19,773 bases of DNA, from the NCBI GenBank assembly GCA_045546995.1, contig JAZQDW010000073.1:1-19773 (forward strand), in the 5' to 3' direction. This DNA is from Firm-08 sp045546995 (lineage in GTDB: Bacteria; Bacillota; Clostridia; Oscillospirales; QAKW01). Below, in pieces: positions 13,826-19,773 of this stretch (its first letter is position 1; the number at the start of each line of letters is the position of its first letter). The notes beneath the pieces were generated by a model. The model was not told the DNA's origin. It worked only from the letters and a program-made list of their open reading frames with translations, and did no database searches. A program made the position numbers and the translations under genes.

Positions 13826-16285
13826 ATGAATCCAATTTATAAATTCCATCTCAACAAGGAAATAAACCTGCTCGATCCTGCGGCAGTGACCGAGGGCCGC
13901 GTCCTCGATCCGGGCGACGGTTCGCTGCTGCCGGACGCAGGCTACAAGACCACCGTGCGCATCCCCGTAACTCCGGGGGTGCGTTATGACTTTAGGGATG
14001 CCAGCAACAACGCCTTTTCCGCGCCCGTAGTGGTGTTCTATGACAAGGACGGGGCATATTCGTCCGGCATTACGAATGTATCAACCACAGGGTTTATTGC
14101 GGATTATGAAGGCTACATTCAAATTTCCTTTTTGGCAGCGACGGACTTGGCAGATGTGTCGGTGGCGCAGGAGGGCGAACCCTTCCAGCCGTATGTCAGC
14201 CCGAGGGCCTTCCCGATTTACAACAATGAATTGACAAAGGAATTTGAGCGGGAAAGCGGCCAGCAATTTTTCCGGCAGAAATTGTCCGGCAAGCTGACTT
14301 TCGTGGGGCCTGATTACGATTGGATTATTGCAAGCGATTTCGACTTTCAGTTCATCGTGGATTTGTTCATTTCCTACGACGGGGGTGCGACGTGGGCGAA
14401 ATATTGGACGGGTATATTTTGGAAAACCGATTGCGAGTTCAACGCGGACGACCGCAACGTGAGTGTCACGCCCACCGTACAGGACGAATATGGCGACATT
14501 CTGGCCGGGCTTGACAAGGAATACGACATCATCCCCTTGGCCCCGGAAATCGTGCCCGTAAAGTTCGACAAACGGCCTATGATACAGGTCTACGTTCCCG
14601 GCCAGACGGTAATCGGGTGTTTCCTTTCGGGGATGTGGTGGGAGCAGGAGTGCAAGGCGGTAACAAGCGAGAGTGATTTGCAGAACAGATATTTCTTTGC
14701 AAAAAACAAAACCGTCCGCACCATTGTGACCTCGGGCAATGTAACGCCCGCATTGCCGGAGATAGTTTTGCTTGACAATCCAGCGAACGATTTGTATTTC
14801 GATATAACTTCCGGGGGATTTCGTTTTCAGTGCTATTTTGACGCGAATGTCGTCTGGACGATTTCGCAGAACGGGATTGTCTTATGGTCATATCGCGGCC
14901 CTGCACCCGGAACGAAAACCTATTCCGTGACACTGTCCCCCGCCAGCGGCTCCGGCGCAACGGGGAACGTGACGTTGAATTTGGCGGACGTGGAAGTTTG
15001 GGCGCGCTACGTGCTCGATGTTCTCACGTTGGCGGGGGAGCCGACACACGAACTCCCGAGCGATGATATAGCGCCGAACAATCGCAATTACACTCGGGCA
15101 ATCGGTTATGGGGTGTCCGACATTATTTTCCTTTCGTCAAGGTTGAGCTCAACACCCACGCAGTGGGGCCTTTACCAGCCAGGCGAGTATTATCAGCCGC
15201 CGGCATCATTTCCCATTCAAATTGAATTTTTCCCGGTTGCGCGCAATAGCTGGGGGCGGATATCGGTGTGGTTTGCCTTCTCCGCATCGGATTGGATCAC
15301 TGAAAGCCTTGGTCGGAAGGAGTATACGTTGAAAGATGCCTATCCGCTGGCATCGGTCATTTCGGTTCTGCTGGGGCAGATCGCCCCGGGCATCACGCAC
15401 GAGGCGACTGCGGAATATTCGCAGTTCCTGTATGGCGAGAATCCGATTTCCGGCATCACGCAGCATTTGTTGATAACGCCGAAATCGAATGTCATTTCTT
15501 CGGGGTATGACCAGCCAGCGCAGAAGGCGATGCTGACACTTGCGTCAGTGTTGCAGATGCTGCGCGATTGTTTCCGCTGCTATTGGTTCGTTGATGACGG
15601 GAAATTCAAGATTGAGCACATAAAGTTCTTTATGCGCGGCGGCTCCTACAACGGCGCGCCCGGTGTGGGCCTTGACTTGACGGAGCTGGGGGTGTCCAGG
15701 AATGGAAAGAAGTGGGCGTTTGGCACGTCCAAATATTCGTTTGAAAAGCCGGATATGGCCGCTCGTTATCAGTTCGGATGGATGGACGATGTGACGCAGC
15801 TTTTTGAGGGGTATCCGATAGACATTGTTTCCAAGTTCGTCGATTCTGAAAACATTGAGAATATAACCATCGGAAATTTCACTTCGGACGTGGATTATGT
15901 CCTGCTGAACTCGGACGATATTTCCAAGGATGGATTCGTGCTGCTGGGGGCCGTAGAGGATGGAGATGATTATCGGTTGCCATACGTCAATTTCAATTTC
16001 GACGGGGCCGACCATTGGCTGCAAAATGCTTATGTCGCATTTATCTTCCTGCAACAGTATTATTTTTGGGATATGCCGGCTCCGAATTTCAAGATAAATG
16101 GCGTTCAATATACCGCGCAGGGGGTCAAGAGGTTGAAAACGCAGACACTCGATTTCCCCTGTTTGTACGATCCGGAAATGTTCCATTTAATCAAAACGAA
16201 TTTGGGGAATGGGATAATTCAAAAATTGTCCTTAAATTTGTCAAGTAGAAAAGCAAACGCGACCTTGAGATATGATACCGAATAA
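13826..16285 (+). CDS. Tail-tip / distal tail protein with N-terminal inserted sugar-binding-like domain
   Basis: The product is 819 aa. Residues 1-12 (MNPIYKFHLNKE) resume as RAFPIYNNELTKEFERESGQ at about 127, as if a domain of about 114 residues had been inserted. The insert (NLLDPAAVTEGRVLDPGD; YKTTVRIPVTPGVRYDF; VVVFYDKDGAYSSGI) follows a pattern common in carbohydrate-binding modules of phage receptor proteins. The rest is beta-rich and ends with a helix-rich part (LASVLQMLRDCFRCYWFVDD; SRNGKKWAFGTSKYSFEKP). It follows the tape measure, the usual site of distal tail and hub proteins that form the tip and hold the fibres. The exact role (Dit, hub or both) is not resolved. It overlaps the next gene by 14 bases. 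Confidence 0.72.
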   Translation: MNPIYKFHLNKEINLLDPAAVTEGRVLDPGDGSLLPDAGYKTTVRIPVTPGVRYDFRDASNNAFSAPVVVFYDKDGAYSSGITNVSTTGFIADYEGYIQISFLAATDLADVSVAQEGEPFQPYVSPRAFPIYNNELTKEFERESGQQFFRQKLSGKLTFVGPDYDWIIASDFDFQFIVDLFISYDGGATWAKYWTGIFWKTDCEFNADDRNVSVTPTVQDEYGDILAGLDKEYDIIPLAPEIVPVKFDKRPMIQVYVPGQTVIGCFLSGMWWEQECKAVTSESDLQNRYFFAKNKTVRTIVTSGNVTPALPEIVLLDNPANDLYFDITSGGFRFQCYFDANVVWTISQNGIVLWSYRGPAPGTKTYSVTLSPASGSGATGNVTLNLADVEVWARYVLDVLTLAGEPTHELPSDDIAPNNRNYTRAIGYGVSDIIFLSSRLSSTPTQWGLYQPGEYYQPPASFPIQIEFFPVARNSWGRISVWFAFSASDWITESLGRKEYTLKDAYPLASVISVLLGQIAPGITHEATAEYSQFLYGENPISGITQHLLITPKSNVISSGYDQPAQKAMLTLASVLQMLRDCFRCYWFVDDGKFKIEHIKFFMRGGSYNGAPGVGLDLTELGVSRNGKKWAFGTSKYSFEKPDMAARYQFGWMDDVTQLFEGYPIDIVSKFVDSENIENITIGNFTSDVDYVLLNSDDISKDGFVLLGAVEDGDDYRLPYVNFNFDGADHWLQNAYVAFIFLQQYYFWDMPAPNFKINGVQYTAQGVKRLKTQTLDFPCLYDPEMFHLIKTNLGNGIIQKLSLNLSSRKANATLRYDTE

Positions 16286-17498
16286 CAATTTCAGTGTACT
16301 GCCTTGGTACACGTCATTAGACCAGCAGAACGCCCGCAGGTGGTGGATATACGACCGGGTATATCCATTGTTCACTCCGGCGACGTTCCTGCTGCCGTTC
16401 CAGCTGATGCGCGAGAGTGAAACGACCAAGGAATATAGCAAAGGTGCGCAATTGCAGTATGATTCACAAGATAACGGTGTTGGGATAGTCGGCAGTGTTG
16501 GGCAGGCATACAGGCTTGAAATCGTGGAGGCAACGACAACCGTTTTGCGTTTTAATGTGGAAGGTTTGGAACGTGTCTATTTTGATACTGTGCCCTATGA
16601 CGATGGAGGATATAACAACATTTGTTTCGTTGATGAAAATGGCATAATTTTAAGTGCTGGGAATTACGAAAATGGGGGCGGTTGCTTTACGGGGAATCTT
16701 CCCGTGCCGGAAAATTCAAAGTGGGTGTGGGTGCTTGTTTATCACGAAATGTATTCGGATTACAACGGCGAAGTGTTTGCGGCGGACGTTACCATTCACA
16801 CCACGGAAGTGGATTCATTTGAAATCTATACGCGGGACGGCGAGCTGGTGGGCAGCTATCCATCAGTTCGCGACGCGATTGAGATCGTAACCTTCGACGG
16901 CTACGATTACCTCGTTTATGCGGGCCTGTTCCCCTTCACGGCATCCTTTGAGAACGGCCAATATTATGCGGTGCTGGTATCCGGGGAGCGCACTTGGTAT
17001 TCCGAAGTTTTCACAGTTGTCAACGACATTGCGCCATATCTCAAAATTGTGTGGTGGGACAATGAAGATTTTGTGATGGACGCAGGGCGCATCATTTATC
17101 GCAATCCGAACTTCAAAAACGTGCTTTATCTGGACGCGCAGATCGCCAAGCCGGAGTATATCTTTGAGGAAGAGGGCGAGAATCGCGACGGGTATTTCTT
17201 TCCGACAAAGCAGATTTCCGAAAAGAGGTATCGTTTTGCATTCCTTGCAAGCGAATATCTGCTGGACGTGATGCGCTTTATCAGGATGGCGGATTTCGCC
17301 TATATTGAGAGCAGCGGCCAGCGGTATAGTCTTGACACATTCCTTATAACGCCGGAGTGGGAGAGCAACGGGGACGTTGCTGCGGTATCTGCGGAGTTCG
17401 ACACGGCGACGGTGGCAAAGAAGATTGGCGTGGGATATGTCAAAGCCTTGCGGGGCGACTTCAACGATGATTTCAACAACGATTTCGACAACAATTAA
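16272..17498 (+). CDS. Baseplate / tail-tip protein with AT-rich inserted domain
   Basis: The product is 408 aa. Residues 1-48 (MIPNNNFSVLPWYTSLDQQN; LFTPATFLLPFQLMR) and 180-408 form the likely core. The C-terminal part contains the conserved-looking GYFFPTKQISEKRYRFAFLA and a short acidic Asn-rich tail, GDFNDDFNNDFDNN. Residues about 50-178 look inserted: the DNA there is much poorer in GC (38-40% in two sampled lines, against 58% near the end) and the sequence is beta-like (VGQAYRLEIVEATTTVLRFN; GGCFTGNLPVPENSKWVWV), as in sugar-binding sandwiches. I infer a tip protein in contact with the receptor. It is followed 12 bases later by the fibre gene. I recall the core as conserved in Bacteroidota phages. 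Confidence 0.68.
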   Translation: MIPNNNFSVLPWYTSLDQQNARRWWIYDRVYPLFTPATFLLPFQLMRESETTKEYSKGAQLQYDSQDNGVGIVGSVGQAYRLEIVEATTTVLRFNVEGLERVYFDTVPYDDGGYNNICFVDENGIILSAGNYENGGGCFTGNLPVPENSKWVWVLVYHEMYSDYNGEVFAADVTIHTTEVDSFEIYTRDGELVGSYPSVRDAIEIVTFDGYDYLVYAGLFPFTASFENGQYYAVLVSGERTWYSEVFTVVNDIAPYLKIVWWDNEDFVMDAGRIIYRNPNFKNVLYLDAQIAKPEYIFEEEGENRDGYFFPTKQISEKRYRFAFLASEYLLDVMRFIRMADFAYIESSGQRYSLDTFLITPEWESNGDVAAVSAEFDTATVAKKIGVGYVKALRGDFNDDFNNDFDNN

Positions 17499-17510
17499 AA
17501 ATTTAGAGTT

Positions 17511-18161
17511 ATGATAGATTTTACTGTTTTGGAAAATGCCATAAAGGATGTCATCAAGGAGAATGGCAACAAAGAGATAACAGGGAACATTTTGCAGCAG
17601 ACATTGCTTGCTATGCTTAATTCCATAAAAGCCCAGGTTAATACGGAATTAAACAAATATATTGCAAAGATCAATGAAGGAGATTTGGTTTTCGCACAAG
17701 CCGAAGGAATACATTCAGTAAATAGTGGGGCATATTCATATATCTTGGATGAGGAACCTTACGCAGCTGCGAGTGCTTATAATGCTCAAGCAGAGACTTC
17801 TGAAAAGTTGTCTTTCATAAAATTGGGAATGCCCCATATGATTATCTCTTTAGCGGCGTTGCGCGAAGCATATGAGCCAGAGGAGGGTATTCCATTTGCG
17901 GATTTTTTTGATATTAACGATGAAAATGGTTTTTATCTCGACGACCTTGCAACGCGATTAGAAGATTACGCAAGAAACGGCACGGGCATTGTGTTATATG
18001 ATGAGGTACAATCTTGTTACGTCCCAATCAGCGCGCGTATTATATCGAACGCGGGGAAAATAAATGATATAATCTTTATGGCATCATACGATGGAGGATG
18101 CCTGAAACTCGATTTTGATTTCACACAAAACGTTGTTAGATACAGTTTCGACGAAGTTTAA
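17511..18161 (+). CDS. Tail-fibre / receptor-binding protein
   Basis: The product is 216 aa. The N-terminal 60 residues (DFTVLENAIKDVIKENGNKE, then ITGNILQQTLLAMLNSI) match a helical attachment module that I know from the start of many Bacteroidota phage fibre proteins. The remainder is variable and AT-rich (38% GC in one sampled line), ending in beta-like NDIIFMASYDGGCLKLDFDF. It is short for a fibre, so it may be a tip adaptor or carry only a small receptor domain. The leader AAATTTAGAGTTATG resembles those of the poly-G genes. It lies between the tail-tip gene and the lysis genes, the usual place for receptor-binding proteins. No chaperone gene for it is evident. Confidence 0.7.
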   Translation: MIDFTVLENAIKDVIKENGNKEITGNILQQTLLAMLNSIKAQVNTELNKYIAKINEGDLVFAQAEGIHSVNSGAYSYILDEEPYAAASAYNAQAETSEKLSFIKLGMPHMIISLAALREAYEPEEGIPFADFFDINDENGFYLDDLATRLEDYARNGTGIVLYDEVQSCYVPISARIISNAGKINDIIFMASYDGGCLKLDFDFTQNVVRYSFDEV

Positions 18162-18167
18162 TGTAAG

Positions 18168-18284
18168 ATGGAAAGCGCAGTTTGGTTGGATTTATCGAAG
18201 ATTGCTGCCGGATTTAACCGGCTTGGCCACAAAAAATATGGAAAGGGTGCAACAAACCGTCCGGGAGTTCCGGGCAATGACTAA
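18168..18284 (+). CDS. Possible 38-aa ORF before the holin-like gene
   Basis: An ATG 6 bases after the fibre stop opens a 38-codon frame (MESAVWLDLSKIAAGFNRLG, then HKKYGKGATNRPGVPGND) ending at TAA 18282-18284. It overlaps the start of the holin-like gene (18238) by 47 bases in another frame. The end, GVPGND, is Gly/Pro-rich and there is no membrane segment. A tiny basic peptide fills the gap that would otherwise be empty and could couple translation to the holin. It is too short to be sure it is real. Confidence 0.35.
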   Translation: MESAVWLDLSKIAAGFNRLGHKKYGKGATNRPGVPGND

Positions 18285-18543
18285 ACGCGTCAGCATATCC
18301 ACGACAATTGCGTTGTGGGTTTGCTTGATTATGACGATTGCGATGTTTGTCGTGTCGCTTTTCATACCTCCCTGGGGTGTGATCGACGCGTCCATTTTCA
18401 AGGCTGCCGGATTTATGTTTGCTTTCGCGTCGCTTTTTGAGTTGCGCGAGGCCATCCGGGAGGGGCTGGGAGTGAAATTGACGCACGGCGAAACGACCGT
18501 TGAAATTCACGATTTAGATGGAAAGGCTGATGAAGAAAATTGA
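18238..18543 (+). CDS. Holin-like small membrane protein
   Basis: I chose ATG 18238, giving 101 aa. The frame is open upstream to 18115, but that part overlaps the fibre gene and has no clear start. The product has an N-terminal basic helix (ERVQQTVREFRAMTKRVSI), a hydrophobic segment at about residues 21-43 (STTIALWVCLIMTIAMFVVS), a second around 48-66 (GVIDASIFKAAGFMFAFASL), and a charged C-terminal tail (TVEIHDLDGKADEEN). Two membrane segments with a short loop and a charged end is the usual holin pattern, and the amidase gene overlaps its end. Holin function is therefore likely but inferred; a non-holin membrane protein is possible. Confidence 0.62.
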   Translation: MERVQQTVREFRAMTKRVSISTTIALWVCLIMTIAMFVVSLFIPPWGVIDASIFKAAGFMFAFASLFELREAIREGLGVKLTHGETTVEIHDLDGKADEEN

Positions 18544-19078
18544 TTCGATAATCATCCATTGCACCGCTACCCCAGAGGGGAGGGACGTCAAGACTGCCGA
18601 GATTGACCGGGAACACCGGGCAAAGGGGTGGAAGATGATTGGCTACAACTTTGTCGTGGAGTTGGACGGGACGGTAGTTCCGGGCCGGCCCCTGACGATG
18701 GACGGGGCGCACTGCAACACTGCCGGCTTTTCCAAACAGTCTTACAACAAGCACTCCATCGGCATCTGCTATGTCGGAGGCGTGGAGGCGACTACGGATT
18801 CCAAAGGCCGAATTGTTCCGAAACTCGATGCGAAGGGCAAGCCGATAGCGAAGGACACGCGCACCCCGGAGCAGAAGGAGGCGTTGGCGGATTTGGTTTA
18901 CAAGTTGATGGAGGATTGTCCGGGAATTGTGGAGGTGCTCGGCCACCGGGACACCTCGCCCGATCTGGACGGAGATGGCTTTGTGAACCGTTACGAATGG
19001 ATAAAGGAGTGCCCGTGCTTTTCAGTGCGCGACGAATTCCCGATGGCCGTTTGCACGGCAAAAAGGAGGGAAAAATGA
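18530..19078 (+). CDS. N-acetylmuramoyl-L-alanine amidase (endolysin)
   Basis: The product is 182 aa from ATG 18530 (MKKIDSIIIHCTATPEG); an in-frame ATG at 18518 adds four residues. Amidase_2 (T7-lysozyme-like) features are clear: H10 in IIIHCTAT, H139 in LGHRDTSPD, and C161 in ECPCFSV, which form the zinc site in this family, plus the helix YNKHSIGICYVGG. It cleaves the amide bond between N-acetylmuramic acid and L-alanine in peptidoglycan. No signal peptide is visible, so it depends on a holin, which is encoded just upstream. Between the last two ligands there is a DLDGDGFVNRYE loop matching an EF-hand calcium pattern (D145, D147, D149, E156). The gene overlaps its neighbours at both ends, consistent with a lysis operon. 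Confidence 0.92.
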   Translation: MKKIDSIIIHCTATPEGRDVKTAEIDREHRAKGWKMIGYNFVVELDGTVVPGRPLTMDGAHCNTAGFSKQSYNKHSIGICYVGGVEATTDSKGRIVPKLDAKGKPIAKDTRTPEQKEALADLVYKLMEDCPGIVEVLGHRDTSPDLDGDGFVNRYEWIKECPCFSVRDEFPMAVCTAKRREK

Positions 19079-19671
19079 AAAAGTATTTGATTGTCGGAAT
19101 TATCATCATAGCGGCGGCGGTGGCCTTGGCCCTGGATGCCCGGAAGATTGAACGCCTTTCCGCGCAGCTCGCCCAATACAGGGCAAATACGGAGGCCCTG
19201 CTTACGGACGTGCGCACATACAAGTTGCGGGATTCGCTGAATGCGGCCCGAGTGCAGTCGCTGGAACTTTCCACAAGGGAGTTTGAACGATTCCGGGCGG
19301 AGGATGCTGCATTGATCCGCGAGTTGAAAGGGCGCAACCGGGAGCTGGCATCGGTAAACAGGACGCAGGCGCAGACGATCATCGACCTGATGGCGCAGCC
19401 GAGGGACACGGTTATCGTGCGCGATTCGGTTCCGATGCCGGCCTTGGCCGTCCATTGCGGGGATGCTTGGTATGACTTCGACGGGGTGGTTGCTCCTGGG
19501 GAGTTCTCCGGCAAGCTTTCGGTTAGAGATTCGCTGATAGCTGCGGAAACCGTGCGTTATCGGAAATTCCTTTGGTGGAAATTGGGAGTGCGCGACAGGA
19601 GGGTGGATGTCATTAGCAAAAATCCGCATACAACGATTTTGAACGTAGAACACATTTTATTAACCAACTAA
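19075..19671 (+). CDS. Spanin-like / Rz-like membrane coiled-coil protein
   Basis: The product is 198 aa from ATG 19075, which overlaps the amidase stop as ATGA and has a strong GGAGG site at 19065-19069, unusual for this genome. The N-terminal membrane anchor (residues 4-20, LIVGIIIIAAAVALAL) is followed by a long helix with heptad character (ERLSAQLAQYRANTEALLTD; LIRELKGRNRELASVNRTQA) and a beta-like C-terminal part (YDFDGVVAPGEFSGKLSV; RRVDVISKNPHTTILNVE). The position after the lysin and this architecture fit the inner-membrane spanin that disrupts the outer membrane in Gram-negative lysis. No overlapping lipoprotein partner (Rz1) is apparent in another frame. The role is inferred; I recall similar proteins of unknown function in Bacteroidota phages. 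Confidence 0.6.
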   Translation: MKKYLIVGIIIIAAAVALALDARKIERLSAQLAQYRANTEALLTDVRTYKLRDSLNAARVQSLELSTREFERFRAEDAALIRELKGRNRELASVNRTQAQTIIDLMAQPRDTVIVRDSVPMPALAVHCGDAWYDFDGVVAPGEFSGKLSVRDSLIAAETVRYRKFLWWKLGVRDRRVDVISKNPHTTILNVEHILLTN

Positions 19672-19682
19672 ATTTTTGAGTT

Positions 19683-19773
19683 ATGACAAAAGAAGAAATT
19701 AAGGCTGCGATTGCCGAGGGCATAGCAGGCCAAGGAACAAATGTTGACGGGGGGGGGGTATCTTCCTAAAATC
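19683..19773 (+). CDS. Phase-variable surface/fibre-like protein 2, out of frame as sequenced (G10), 3' truncated
   Basis: From ATG 19683 the frame reads MTKEEIKAAIAEGIAGQGTN, then V-D, a run of ten Gs and VSS, ending at TAA 19767-19769. One G fewer (nine) would give YLPKI, as at the first copy, and the frame then runs off the window. The first 22 residues are 19/22 identical to those of the gene at 7809, but the DNA differs at many third positions. The leader (AAATTTTTGAGTTATG) also matches. What lies downstream cannot be seen, so length and function are open; the location after the lysis cassette fits a late or accessory fibre gene. A -1 or +1 translational slip, or a sequencing error, are alternatives. 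Confidence 0.72.
19749..19758 (+). repeat. Homopolymeric G10 tract (probable phase-variation tract)
   Basis: Ten Gs lie between GTTGAC and TATCTTCCTAAAATC inside the gene at 19683. Counted from the sequence, this is one more than the nine that would keep the gene open. Confidence 0.8.

Noticed and set aside
17511..18161. Diversity-generating retroelement target
   Set aside because: No reverse transcriptase, template repeat or adenine-rich variable repeat is visible in the window.
18628..19074. Upstream extension of the spanin-like frame across the amidase gene
   Set aside because: The amidase is certain in its frame. ATG 19075 has a strong GGAGG site and overlaps the amidase stop, so the extension is not needed.
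7809..19773. Recombination between the two poly-G modules as a cassette-swapping system
   Set aside because: They are direct repeats about 11.9 kb apart with diverged DNA; recombination would delete essential tail genes, so slippage is the simpler explanation.

Overview
The window reads as the late (virion and lysis) gene block of a tailed, siphovirus-like phage or prophage of a Bacteroidota host, probably Bacteroidales. Every gene supported here is on the + strand and genes are tightly packed, often overlapping by 1 to 14 bases. The host inference rests on AT-rich translation leaders instead of Shine-Dalgarno sites, on one good TAnnTTTG promoter element at 769-776, and on structural proteins whose sequence patterns match phages of this phylum. 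No integrase, repressor, replication gene, tRNA, CRISPR array or transposase is visible, so lysogeny cannot be judged.

Layout. 1-666: C-terminal nuclease part of the large terminase. 843-4140: a probable structural protein (possibly the tail tube protein), a small ORF, the portal, an Ala-rich protein ending in an AT-hook-like motif, and a small AT-rich protein. 4218-6349: scaffold and major capsid protein. 6434-9423: connector-like protein, a first poly-G frameshifted gene, a neck/tail-completion protein and a tail-terminator-like protein. 9423-10764: two small proteins, one membrane-bound, then the tail assembly chaperone pair joined by an A11 slippery run. 10836-17498: tape measure (994 aa) and two large tail-tip proteins, each carrying what looks like an inserted beta-sandwich/carbohydrate-binding-like segment. 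17511-18161: tail-fibre-like protein. 18168-19671: lysis cassette (tiny ORF, holin-like protein, zinc amidase, spanin-like protein). 19683-end: a second poly-G frameshifted gene. No gene-free stretch exceeds 300 bases; the longest, 667-842, holds the promoter and a leader hairpin.

The most striking observation is a pair of genes (7809 and 19683) that share a conserved N-terminal module of about 28 residues with a homopolymeric G run inside it. Nine Gs would keep either gene open. The first copy has eight and the second has ten, so both are out of frame, in opposite directions. This suggests phage-encoded phase variation of two surface appendage proteins by DNA slippage. A second observation is that the leaders of the major capsid gene and of the gene at 843 carry the same small hairpin with a nearly identical 11-base loop, which suggests shared post-transcriptional control of the two most abundant virion proteins. 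Third, AT-rich genes (3886, 7809, 17511) that look host-facing share a leader ending in roughly TTTTTGARTTATG and stand out in base composition (about 33-42% GC in sampled 60-base lines, against about 55% in the capsid gene).
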